This document shows positions 1 through 8,265 of a DNA stretch of 53,082 bases, in pieces (within the stretch, counting starts at the first letter, position 1; the number at the start of each line of letters is the position of its first letter). The notes beneath the pieces are model-generated. The model was not told the DNA's origin. It did no database searches and worked only from the letters and a program-made list of their open reading frames with translations. A program made the position numbers and the translations under genes. Source of the stretch: DAOVQB01 sp023128935 (lineage in GTDB: Bacteria; Eisenbacteria; RBG-16-71-46; CAIMUX01; WJJG01). The stretch covers positions 1-53,082 of the forward strand of contig DAOVQB010000010.1 of assembly GCA_030628905.1 (NCBI GenBank). The letters run 5' to 3'.

Positions 1-2315
1 GCACCTTCACCAGAGTGGAAGCGGAACCCGCGTCTCAACATCTCACAGTCGATGATGCACGCGTGAGGATTCCCGCTCAGCGCCCGGATCGTGATTGCCT
101 TCCCTTGGTAATCGATGCCGCGGTTGCCACTACCTGTGTAAGTCCCATCCGCGAGTCCGATCATGTCCCCCGACTGGCTTGCGGCAATTGCAGCTTGGAT
201 AGTTGGGTAGTCACCCGTACCCTCTGGATTAACCACACACGTCGGCGGCAGAACGGTGACAGTTGCCTCGTACGTAACCTTGTCGTGCGCAGTCACTGTC
301 AAAGCGATAGCAATTGACTCCTGTGGGGCAGGCGGATCAAGCATGATTACCGCCTCGCCCAGGGCATCGGTCACTGCCGACCCATATAGAATGCCATTCG
401 CATATAGGGCACACAGTGCGCCCTCTTGCCCAGGAACATCAACTATGTATGTCGTTTGGCCATACCCGAGGGAGCCATGATGGTTCACCACCATATTCTC
501 CGGGGTTCTGGTGCGCACCACCAACGATGGATCACCAAAGACAATCCAGCTCTTAAAGAGGTAGTCACCCCATGTGTATTGGTCCATCATCGCGCACGAT
601 CCATTGAAGCAAAGCCCTCCGACCGTATGCATCGCGCCGGCCACCAGCAGATCGACCGTCTCGGCCTGGGCAAACTGCCCACCCCCCTGTGCTACGACCC
701 TTGACTGCATGTACGTCGCGATCGCACCCGTCGGCGATCCTCCGTGGGTCGCACACATCCACGCCTCGGCAAAGCAACGGTGCTCTGGATCGTTGAAGAG
801 TCCGTTCAAGCAAGCGTGGCTGTGAATGAAGGGCAGCATATTCACGTTTGTCAAGCCGTCTATGTCGCCGGTGTCGAAGCCAGCGACACCCCACGCGGTC
901 CGGCCCCCGTGCCCCATGTAGTTCACGAGGCCCCGTCCCTCATTAAGGGCGGCCGCCAACATGATAGGTGTGATTGCGCAGAGCGGCCCGCTACTGCAGT
1001 AGAACTGGTCAACCTCATTGTAGCCATAACTCAACAGTGAATCGCGCGTGATCTCCATGTAGTAGGGGGCATTCAAGCCACCCATAGGATGAACTGTTGA
1101 ATCAGCGATTCCGGCAGCGGACTCAAGCCAGAGGGCCCTCTGGCCAATGTCACGTTCATAGCATATGGTGCGCAGGACCTGCGTCTCCAAATTGCTCACC
1201 GAGCGGGCCGCGAATCGTCCCACGAAAAGCTCTGGGTACGAATCTACCCCTATCAGAAGAGCGTATTTCGAGTCGGACGCTGCAGGTTCGGAGCCCGGCC
1301 AAGCTCGACACATGCGAGGAGGTACGTCGACTGCGTCACCCACCAACAGTACGTAGGCTAGATTCGACGTCGACCAGTAATACTCGTCTTCAATATAGGC
1401 CTGGATTGCCGTCGTATCAGGCGACGGGCAGATGTCGGAGACGGCCACCAGTTTAGTCGGAATGCCCTTTTGGAGCTTCCATGTGACCAGTGTGTCGATA
1501 AGGGGAACGTATTGGTCAGCAGCAATGATGAGAAGGCTGCCCTGCTCCAGCACTGGCCTGTAGGACCCGCTCCGGAAATTCAGAAAGTGGCTGTCGTATA
1601 GCCTCGCGAATTCTGGATCCATCGTCCTTAGCGGCCGCCAGCGGTTCAGAATGTTTATGCTGCCGGGACCAATTGGCACTACCTCAACGAGCATTCGCGT
1701 GTAGACCCGCAGCGTCCGTGTCAAGGGTGCATACTGGAACACATTCGCGTCCACCACCATCCCTCGGAAATCGCGCAGGATATATGGGTCATGGCCTTCC
1801 GCAGCGGTCCGGGGATAAATGTCGTCGCTGTCGTAGAGAGGATTGAAGGTATACGGCACCGTGGACGGATCAACCCCCATAAGTAGAGGTCCTTTTGAGG
1901 GAGCAACCGGCATGTTGGATAGGTCGATATGTGATTCAGAGAGAACGTTTACTGACATTGCCTGGTCGTCGGGTACTATCACGCTGCGGCAAACATGCGG
2001 GAGGGCGGGGAGTCCCTTCTCCTGCTGGACACCCTCCCTCCCAAGGAGGATGTGGTAGTAGGTTTCGCCATCAATAGTGACAGGAAGGGCTTCGAACCCA
2101 CCCACAGTAACCTCGATCACGCTGCGCTCGCCGTCGCTCTCCATAAGGGTAACACTGAGTGGCTCTCCGCCCAGGTCGATCCACTCAGCCCAGCCTGGGC
2201 CAACTAGGCAGGCAACGGCAAGAGTCACCGTTCCCAGGAGCCGAGTGTGAAACTGAAATCGAGGCGGGCTACGGAAGTGCCCTCTGCCAGCTTGTTGACT
2301 GATGTCGCCGAACAT
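1..2315 (-). CDS. Peptidase C25 (gingipain-type) with beta-helix domain, partial
   Basis: Open frame of about 770 codons running off the left edge, so the 3' end is missing. ATG at 2315 follows AAGGAGG. A hydrophobic stretch ending in CLVGPGWA looks like a signal peptide. A propeptide-like region follows, then a C25 catalytic domain with NYMGHGGRTAW (catalytic His, plus positions near 930) and IHSHACLNGLF (catalytic Cys, near 810). VFGDPSLVV closes the domain, as in the family. After an Ig-like linker, the sequence GDYPTIQAAI...GLADGTYTG starts a parallel beta-helix repeat at the window edge. The predicted role is a secreted or surface cysteine endopeptidase. Both catalytic residues are seen; substrate and localisation are inferred. 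Nothing indicates a pseudogene. Confidence 0.88.
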   Translation of the reverse strand, partial: MFGDISQQAGRGHFRSPPRFQFHTRLLGTVTLAVACLVGPGWAEWIDLGGEPLSVTLMESDGERSVIEVTVGGFEALPVTIDGETYYHILLGREGVQQEKGLPALPHVCRSVIVPDDQAMSVNVLSESHIDLSNMPVAPSKGPLLMGVDPSTVPYTFNPLYDSDDIYPRTAAEGHDPYILRDFRGMVVDANVFQYAPLTRTLRVYTRMLVEVVPIGPGSINILNRWRPLRTMDPEFARLYDSHFLNFRSGSYRPVLEQGSLLIIAADQYVPLIDTLVTWKLQKGIPTKLVAVSDICPSPDTTAIQAYIEDEYYWSTSNLAYVLLVGDAVDVPPRMCRAWPGSEPAASDSKYALLIGVDSYPELFVGRFAARSVSNLETQVLRTICYERDIGQRALWLESAAGIADSTVHPMGGLNAPYYMEITRDSLLSYGYNEVDQFYCSSGPLCAITPIMLAAALNEGRGLVNYMGHGGRTAWGVAGFDTGDIDGLTNVNMLPFIHSHACLNGLFNDPEHRCFAEAWMCATHGGSPTGAIATYMQSRVVAQGGGQFAQAETVDLLVAGAMHTVGGLCFNGSCAMMDQYTWGDYLFKSWIVFGDPSLVVRTRTPENMVVNHHGSLGYGQTTYIVDVPGQEGALCALYANGILYGSAVTDALGEAVIMLDPPAPQESIAIALTVTAHDKVTYEATVTVLPPTCVVNPEGTGDYPTIQAAIAASQSGDMIGLADGTYTGSGNRGIDYQGKAITIRALSGNPHACIIDCEMLRRGFRFHSGEG

Positions 2316-2850
2316 CCTCAGCCTCCTTGCTGCCTCCTGAAGGGAGTGTGGACAACATAGCGCGCGTGGAGGCGCCCAACGCCTCACGAAGCGGGTTCGC
2401 ATGACTCCGAACGGCACTCCCTAACCTTGACAGCATAGTCACCGGAGCGGAGGGCATTGATGCAGTCCGCAACGACGGCACGTAGCTGCAAAGCGAAAGG
2501 TCCTCCCTCCCTGCGGCAATAGGTAGCACAGGGCTGTGGGGCTCGTCAACAAGTTTGAGGCACTTCCTTTTCGGATTCAGTTTACAGCCTCCTCCAACTC
2601 GATGGCGGAGTTCGGGTTGTCGATCCATACCTCACCAGGCAACGTCTGAAGAGGCGGACATCAGTGTCTGTGGCGCGGCGGGGATCGATGCCATAATCCA
2701 GCGTCCAGCGAATCCAGAGCTTGAATGCAGACAGGCAGCCGCGGATGGTATCTGAGGACGGTGCGGCACCGGCCACCTCTAGGCGAAGGAATGATTAGAA
2801 GGTCTGCTCAAGAACGGGGCCCTCGACCAGGGTCAGCGTTGGATGCGGAA
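2316..2850. other. Gene-poor region upstream of the C25 peptidase
   Basis: Five hundred bases between the peptidase start and the end of the glycosyltransferase. No intact gene is seen. It holds the Shine-Dalgarno of the peptidase near 2320 and a possible integrase remnant at 2582-2776. Confidence 0.5.
2582..2776 (-). pseudogene. Possible tyrosine recombinase N-terminal remnant
   Basis: A 64-codon frame bounded by stops. It reads TIRGCLSAFKLWIRW, then LDYGIDPRRATDTDVRLFRR, which resembles the SAM-like core-binding domain of Xer/phage-type integrases (helix ending in W, then GIDP and a DVxxF helix). There is no catalytic domain in any frame downstream. The similarity is short and judged by eye, so this may be a chance frame. 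If real, it is a decayed mobile-element trace in a gene-free gap. Confidence 0.3.
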
Positions 2851-3936
2851 TCAGATGTGTTTGCATCGAAGCCTTTCGGAATCGGTCGTCGAGCGCGCCG
2901 ATCGATCCCCCCGACGCGGGGCCTGCTTGCTTCCCCCCGCAAGCACTCCTTCGTAGATAGAGCAAAGCCTTCGGGCTACCGCTTCCATTGACAAGTCTGC
3001 CATGGCATCGCGACAGTCTGTTCTCCCACTCGTGAGGACGGCGCCCAGCGCGTCCGCCAAGGCGCTGGCGCAGCGTTCCGCACCGCTTGCCTGGGCTGCA
3101 GCGCCTTGAGCGCAAGGAACAACACGGTTTCCCGGACAGCGGGCGAACAGCGAGACGACGTCCCCGACGCAGGTGGCAACCACCGGCAGGTTGCAGGCCA
3201 TGGCCTCCTTGACGATGTTGGGTGAGCCTTCACTCTTGGAGGGTAGTATCAGGGCGTCGCAGGCATTCAGCCAATAGACAAGCTCCTCCTGTGGTCTTCC
3301 ATACACTGTGTGCAGCTCACACGCGCGTCTCTCGCCCAGGATGTCGACGGCTCGGCAGGCAAGCTCGTACCGCTTTCCGGGGATTGCTGGATCAGCCGCA
3401 AAGAGGATGCGCGCCGGCCCCCGGTGTAAATTCAGGTGCCTGAGCGCGGTCGACTGATCGATCTGCCGGAAAAGGTCCATGTCGACGCCATTGGGAACCA
3501 CATGAGCATCAGAGAGCCCTAGTCGCGCGTGCATTTCCTTGGACTTCACAATGACCGCGTCGTAGCGTCGGGCCACCTTGCGATTGATCCAGGCGTACAA
3601 CCGGCTGGTTGCCTGGATGCTGCCATCAGATCCTGGTGTTCCAAGGAGGTCGTCTCCCATGAACGATATCACAACGGGGACAGTCTTCTGGCACAGTGCA
3701 ATCCAGCCCGAGAAACCATAGTGCGCGTGAATCAGATCGTAGTGTGAAGAGCGGATCTCCCGGCGCAGTTGTGCCACTGCGCGAAGATAGGCAAGGCGAG
3801 AACGCCAACCCTCAATGGTAAGAACGTGCGTCTTGACCCCCGAGCTGGTTAGCGAGCGAACCTGTGAGTGAATGAATGTTCCCCGGGCAGGATGTCTGTC
3901 CGAGGGATAGAGGTTTGTCAGTATAAGTACCTGCAT
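2851..3936 (-). CDS. Glycosyltransferase family 4
   Basis: About 361 aa from the ATG at 3936, which begins MQVLILTNLYPSDRHPARGT; an in-frame TTG at 3969 is less likely. GT-B fold: the N-terminal domain has the acceptor-side HAHYG motif and the GT4 glycine-rich start. The C-terminal donor domain contains PNGVD, then SEGSPNIVKEAMACNLPVVA, the E-x7-E nucleotide-sugar motif of GT4. Predicted to add a sugar from an NDP donor to a lipid-linked glycan at the inner membrane. It is divergent from the wzz-flippase-GT-asnB operon, so probably belongs to the same surface polysaccharide locus. The last ~25 residues are Arg/Ser rich and may be disordered. Donor and linkage cannot be told from sequence. Confidence 0.9.
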   Translation of the reverse strand: MQVLILTNLYPSDRHPARGTFIHSQVRSLTSSGVKTHVLTIEGWRSRLAYLRAVAQLRREIRSSHYDLIHAHYGFSGWIALCQKTVPVVISFMGDDLLGTPGSDGSIQATSRLYAWINRKVARRYDAVIVKSKEMHARLGLSDAHVVPNGVDMDLFRQIDQSTALRHLNLHRGPARILFAADPAIPGKRYELACRAVDILGERRACELHTVYGRPQEELVYWLNACDALILPSKSEGSPNIVKEAMACNLPVVATCVGDVVSLFARCPGNRVVPCAQGAAAQASGAERCASALADALGAVLTSGRTDCRDAMADLSMEAVARRLCSIYEGVLAGGSKQAPRRGDRSARSTTDSERLRCKHI

Positions 3937-4085
3937 GTTCGTTCTGCCCAGCTTGCCTGACGCAACCAATCCTGGCAGGAGGGGATGGAACCCAGACCTT
4001 CCCGCCAGTCACGGATGGTGGGGCAGAGACACGGTGCATCCAGCCAACTGCTTGCAGGAGCGAGGGTTTTGCCCCTTGGACATTC

Positions 4086-4114
4086 TTGACAATCCCCATA
4101 GGTGGCCCTAGTAT
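4086..4114 (+). promoter_or_regulatory. Sigma70-type promoter of the wzz operon
   Basis: TTGACA at 4086-4091 and TAGTAT at 4109-4114, separated by exactly 17 bases. This is a consensus -35 box and a good -10 box. Transcription would begin near 4121, giving a leader of 18-36 nt for the ATG candidates at 4139 and 4157. Confidence 0.75.
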
Positions 4115-4156
4115 GCCACGTGGGTTTTGCCAGACCTAATGGCCATGGATGGGAAC

Positions 4157-5386
4157 ATGTCATCTGCTCATGAGATTGTCAATGTCCTGCGGATTGTGTG
4201 GGTTGCCCGAAAGACGGTGACACTCGTCACCCTTGCAGCCGTCGTGGTTGCCACCCTGGTCAGCCTAGTCCTCCCGCACGGGTTTAAGGCCCGCACTACA
4301 ATCCTTCCCTCTGAGAACGAAGGTGCGTCGATGGCCGGCCAGCTCGCGGCGGTCGGCGCTAACCTCCCTGCAGGCCTGATCACGCTCCCGACGACGCCGG
4401 AGGCCATCTTCGTCGAGATGCTCGGAAGCCGGATCGTACGTACGGGCGTTGTGCGGGAACTGGACCTCCTCACCGTGTATGGGATCGATGCCGAGTCGCC
4501 CGATCTGGCTATGGAGCTTGCCCTGAAGAAGCTTGGGCGGCAAGTCAAGATCGCGCGCAAGCAGTCGGGCCTGATCGCGATCAATGTGATCGTCCGCACA
4601 CCCTGCTTTCCCTTCCTCTACAAGGATCCGGATGCCCGCGCCCGGCGCTTGGCCGCGGAGATAGCGAACACAATGGTCTTGCAGCTCGATCGGGTGCATC
4701 AGGAACGCGGAGCCTCACAGGCCCGCAACTCCCGGATCTACTTGGAAGGCCAGTTGAAGCGAACTCGCCAGGAACTGGAAACAGGTTCCGACAGCCTGGT
4801 TGCGTTCCAGAAGCGCCACGCGGCCATCTCGATCGACGAGCAGGCCCGGGTGATTATCGAGACGCTGGGTGTCCTCAAGGGACAGATCTTGGCCAAGGAG
4901 ATCGAGGTGGAGGTCTTGCAGAAAAGCCGTACCCAGGACACCTTTGACCTTCAACGGGCACAGGTTGAGCTGGCCGCCTTGAGGCAGCGGCACAGGCAGC
5001 TTCTCAGAGGGGATGACCAGACCAGGGCCGACAAGTCCAGCATGGGCGATCGACCGAGCCAGCCTGACGACCAGGACTTCTACGTGCCGGTCGTCGATCT
5101 GCCGGATATCGCCATGGAGCTGTCGCGGCTCACCCGGGAGGTGGCCATACAGCAGACCGTCTATGAGCTGCTGACGCAGCAGTACTACCAGGCCATGCTT
5201 GAGGAGGTCCGGGACATACCCACTGTACAAGTCTTGGATGTCGCCATTCCACCAGTTGTCAAAGCCAGTCCAAAGCGCAAATTGATCGTCTTGCTTGCCT
5301 TCCTTGGCGGCCTGCTCGCGGGTTCCATCTGGGTTTCTGTGAGGAGCGGAGCTTGGGCCCCGCCTTCTGCCTTGGACGCGCCTTGA
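4157..5386 (+). CDS. Wzz/chain-length determinant family protein
   Basis: About 409 aa. Polysaccharide co-polymerase architecture: a TM helix near the N-terminus (VTLVTLAAVVVATLVSLVL), a periplasmic region with long helices (about 190-290, LEGQLKRTRQELETGSDSLV), and a second TM helix near the C-terminus (LIVLLAFLGGLLAGSIWV) preceded by a Pro-containing VAIPPVVKASPKRK, typical of Wzz. It regulates the chain length of O-antigen or exopolysaccharide. There is no cytoplasmic tyrosine-kinase domain, so it is the short type. ATG codons at 4139, 4145 and 4157 are all possible; 4157 was preferred because GATGGGA precedes it and the promoter at 4086 leaves a normal leader. Confidence 0.85.
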   Translation: MSSAHEIVNVLRIVWVARKTVTLVTLAAVVVATLVSLVLPHGFKARTTILPSENEGASMAGQLAAVGANLPAGLITLPTTPEAIFVEMLGSRIVRTGVVRELDLLTVYGIDAESPDLAMELALKKLGRQVKIARKQSGLIAINVIVRTPCFPFLYKDPDARARRLAAEIANTMVLQLDRVHQERGASQARNSRIYLEGQLKRTRQELETGSDSLVAFQKRHAAISIDEQARVIIETLGVLKGQILAKEIEVEVLQKSRTQDTFDLQRAQVELAALRQRHRQLLRGDDQTRADKSSMGDRPSQPDDQDFYVPVVDLPDIAMELSRLTREVAIQQTVYELLTQQYYQAMLEEVRDIPTVQVLDVAIPPVVKASPKRKLIVLLAFLGGLLAGSIWVSVRSGAWAPPSALDAP

Positions 5387-5455
5387 GCAGTGGCCGGAAG
5401 CCATGTGCGTTGTGGGACAGCACATGAAATCCCTAAGCCTGTAGACTGAGGGGTC

Positions 5456-6874
5456 ATGGGCGCGACACTCCGCCGATTGGGCCGGAACATCCGCTGGTTG
5501 TTGCTCTCCGAAGCGGTAGGACGTGCAATTGGCTTTGCTTATACAGCGCTCCTGGCGCGCCTCCTTGGCCTTGAGGGCTTTGGAACCCTCACCCTAGTCC
5601 TGGTCTATAGCGAGATGTTCGGACTCCTGGTTGGTTTTTCTTTCCATGAGATCCTGATCCGGGATGTAGCGCGCCGGCAGGCTCGGTTGGGCCCGCTGCT
5701 GGCGACGATGATCTGCTTGGAGGCCATGCTTCTCATTCCGGCTCTGGGCCTGTCCGCCCTGCTTGGGTTGGCCTACGGCGGCATCCTTCTCAAGCTCCTT
5801 CCATTAGGGGTGCTCTACGGTGGCGTCAGGGCCATTGCGCAGACGTTCCTCGCCGTACCTGCCGCACACGAGGATTTCCGACCTGCCTCGGTGTATAAGG
5901 TGCTCGATCGCTTGGCAGCCCTGGCTGCTCTGCTTGTACTGATTGCCGCTGGGGGCAGTCTTGTGGCTCTCTTCCTGGCCCTTTTGGCCGGTGCGTGTCT
6001 GACGTTGTCCTATCCGATCCGCATGGCGGGACGGTTCGGCGCCTTTCATGGCAGGCAGTTCCTCTCATTGGCGGAGTGGAAGGGTTTAATACGGGAAGGG
6101 GCCTCCTACAGTGCACTGCGATGGATTACGGTTGTGTACAACCGGGTTGACATGATTCTCCTGGATCGTTTCTTGGGAGCCGAGGCGGTTGGCTTGTACG
6201 GTGCGGCCTATCGCTTGATGGAAGTGTTCAAGCTGATTCCGAATATGGCGGAGCGGACACTCCTCCCGATTGTCAGCCGGAGCACGCTGGATGCAGTGGA
6301 CTTGAGAAGGGTACTTGAGGGGTCTTTGAAAGCGCTAGCGGCGGCGGCTATCCCGTTGGCCTTGGGTGCATGGGCACTGGCGCCGCAGGGGATGCGGATC
6401 GTCTACGGGTCCGAGTATGGGGGCGCGGCGACAGCCTGGGCCATCCTGATGGCGGGCTTGGTCATCATCTGCCTGAGCCGGCCATTTCTCACGCTCCTGC
6501 GGGCGGAGGGCAGGATGCGGCAGGCCAGCCTGCTGGCGCTGACAGGGGTGGGAGTAAACGTGGGTCTGAATATTGTGTTCATCCCCAGGTGGGGTATTCT
6601 GGCGGCCGCCTTTGCGACCGGGGCAGCCGAGATCATCTTCCTGGCGTCCCTTTGGATGGCCTGCAGCAAGAGCGTTGGCCGCAGGGCGCTGCGTGGATTC
6701 CTTGCGCTGGCGCCGGCGGCATGTGGGATGGCCCTGACGGTCCTTCTTCTTGGTGGGCGGTGGCCGTGGATAGCGGGTGTTGGCGGCGTTGCCCTTTATG
6801 TCGCCATCCTCTTTTGGGGTCGCGGCCTGGATGCGGAGGAGCGGCGCGGCCTGAAGGAGCTGGTGCGCGGGTAG
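5456..6874 (+). CDS. Oligosaccharide flippase (Wzx-like, MOP superfamily)
   Basis: 472 aa, almost wholly hydrophobic with 12-14 predicted TM helices. The N-terminus SEAVGRAIGFAYTALLARLLGLEGFGTLTL is typical of the polysaccharide-biosynthesis MOP family, as is the central YNRVDMILLDRFLGAEAVGLYGAAYRL. Predicted to flip lipid-linked glycan repeat units across the inner membrane. It sits 69 nt after wzz and 80 nt before the next glycosyltransferase, in one operon. Its stop codon is the loop of an 8-bp hairpin (6864-6882). The glycan is unknown. Confidence 0.92.
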   Translation: MGATLRRLGRNIRWLLLSEAVGRAIGFAYTALLARLLGLEGFGTLTLVLVYSEMFGLLVGFSFHEILIRDVARRQARLGPLLATMICLEAMLLIPALGLSALLGLAYGGILLKLLPLGVLYGGVRAIAQTFLAVPAAHEDFRPASVYKVLDRLAALAALLVLIAAGGSLVALFLALLAGACLTLSYPIRMAGRFGAFHGRQFLSLAEWKGLIREGASYSALRWITVVYNRVDMILLDRFLGAEAVGLYGAAYRLMEVFKLIPNMAERTLLPIVSRSTLDAVDLRRVLEGSLKALAAAAIPLALGAWALAPQGMRIVYGSEYGGAATAWAILMAGLVIICLSRPFLTLLRAEGRMRQASLLALTGVGVNVGLNIVFIPRWGILAAAFATGAAEIIFLASLWMACSKSVGRRALRGFLALAPAACGMALTVLLLGGRWPWIAGVGGVALYVAILFWGRGLDAEERRGLKELVRG

Positions 6875-6882
6875 CCCGCGCA
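6864..6882 (+). repeat. Hairpin centred on the flippase stop codon
   Basis: TGCGCGGG, then TAG, then CCCGCGCA: an 8-bp perfect stem whose three-base loop is the stop codon itself. No T tract follows. It is seen directly; any role in termination or mRNA stability is inference. Confidence 0.6.
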
Positions 6883-6954
6883 GAGAAGGAGCTGGGCTGC
6901 TGCCGGGTGCTGCCAGGCCTATTGGAGCGGGTGTGACGAATACGAGGTGGAGCG

Positions 6955-8262
6955 TTGGCGGATCTACGGGATAGGGCGCGGGCGGCATCGGATTCTCGGG
7001 GGAGAGGGATCTCCCGGCCGGTGCGCGTGCTCCTGGTCAGCCCGCGCTTTCCGCCCTTGCACACCGGGGCCGGGTTACAGGCGCACGCCATTGCACGGAT
7101 ACTCTACCCCGGCGTTGAGACGAGCGTTGTAACGCTCGGCGCATGCGGTCTGCCCCCAACGGAGACGCATCATGGGCTTCGGATCCGGCGCCTCGGCTCC
7201 GCAACGGCGGGGCGCGCAGCGCGCGACTTCGGGATGCGGGTTTTCCCCTACCTCATGCGGCTCAGGCCGGCGCCCGATCTGGTCAAGATCGTGGGGGTGG
7301 GGCCGGCAGCCTATGCGGCCCTGGTTGCCTGTCGTCTGCGGCGCCTCCCTGCCATCGTCAAGCTGACGCTCGAGGGTGAAGATGATCCGGCGTTTCTGAG
7401 ACGGAAGGCAGGGGGGAGATGGCGCCTTCGGCTCCTGCGCTGGGCCGATCGCCTGATCTGTCCCTCCCGGCGGCTGGAGGAGATCGCCCGTAGTGCCGGG
7501 TTCGACCCGCAGCGCGTGATCCGCATACCAAATGGCGTTGATCTGGAACGCTTTGCCCCCCAGGGCCACGCTTCCCTTTCCGAGTGGATCTACGTCGGCA
7601 CACTCGTGGAACGTAAGCGTGTCCATCTTCTGCTGGAGGTGCTTTCATCGCTCGGCCCACATTATCCAGAGCTGCGGCTTCATCTGGTGGGGGGGTTGAA
7701 ACTTGGGGCCGGGTTGGAGCCACAACGTGAGCCAGGGGCCACCGCCAGGCCGAGACCAGGCCGCGAGTCGGTGCCGGCCGGCGGATCAGGGGCAGTGGAT
7801 GCCTTAAAACCTGCTGTCGCATCCAAGCCGGGGCCTGCTGGGGTCCAAGACACATCTTACCTGGAGCATCTCTCTCGTCTGGCGGAGACCCGTCCGCTGC
7901 AGGGACGGGTCATCTTTCGTGGCTCGCTCGCCCATCCGGAAGAGGTTCTGCGCTCCTGCGGGATTTTCCTTCTCGCCAGCACAGCCGAGGGGCTGCCGAA
8001 TGCGCTCCTTGAAGCCATGGCATGTGGCCTGGTACCGGTTGTCAGTGATCTCCCGGCCCACCGGGAGCTGATTTCTCCAGGGGAGAACGGTATCCTGGTT
8101 CCCCCCGACGACACGGCGGCTTGGGTCCGCGCACTGGAGCGCCTGTTGGAGAATCCTCAGCGGGCCCATGCGATGGGACGGGCTGCTCGGGCGACCATGG
8201 AACGGGGATATGATCTTCGCGAGACAGCCAGCGCATACCTCCGCGTCTACAGGAGCCTCTGA
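6955..8262 (+). CDS. Glycosyltransferase family 4
   Basis: 435 aa from a TTG at 6955 preceded by GAGGTGG; a GTG at 7021 (VRVLLVSPRFPP) is an alternative start. GT-B fold of GT4: N-terminal domain with the glycine-rich HTGAGLQAHAIARIL, C-terminal domain with IPNGVDLERF, WIYVGTLVERKRVHLLLEVL and STAEGLPNALLEAMACGLVP (E-x7-E). It transfers a sugar in the same polysaccharide pathway as its neighbours and ends 3 nt before asparagine synthase. Oddity: a stretch of about 45 residues rich in Gly, Pro and Arg (after LHLVGG, plus 7690-7840) is inserted in the donor domain where other members have a short loop. Confidence 0.9.
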   Translation: MADLRDRARAASDSRGRGISRPVRVLLVSPRFPPLHTGAGLQAHAIARILYPGVETSVVTLGACGLPPTETHHGLRIRRLGSATAGRAARDFGMRVFPYLMRLRPAPDLVKIVGVGPAAYAALVACRLRRLPAIVKLTLEGEDDPAFLRRKAGGRWRLRLLRWADRLICPSRRLEEIARSAGFDPQRVIRIPNGVDLERFAPQGHASLSEWIYVGTLVERKRVHLLLEVLSSLGPHYPELRLHLVGGLKLGAGLEPQREPGATARPRPGRESVPAGGSGAVDALKPAVASKPGPAGVQDTSYLEHLSRLAETRPLQGRVIFRGSLAHPEEVLRSCGIFLLASTAEGLPNALLEAMACGLVPVVSDLPAHRELISPGENGILVPPDDTAAWVRALERLLENPQRAHAMGRAARATMERGYDLRETASAYLRVYRSL

Positions 8263-8265
8263 TCA

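Noticed and set aside
2085..2105. TRNA-like TPsiC sequence (GGGTTCGAAGCCC on minus)
   Set aside because: It lies inside the C25 peptidase coding sequence and no acceptor or anticodon stem can be built around it.
6335..6988. 217-codon minus frame opposite the flippase
   Set aside because: Antisense shadow of a GC-rich gene; Pro/Arg-rich with no recognisable domain.
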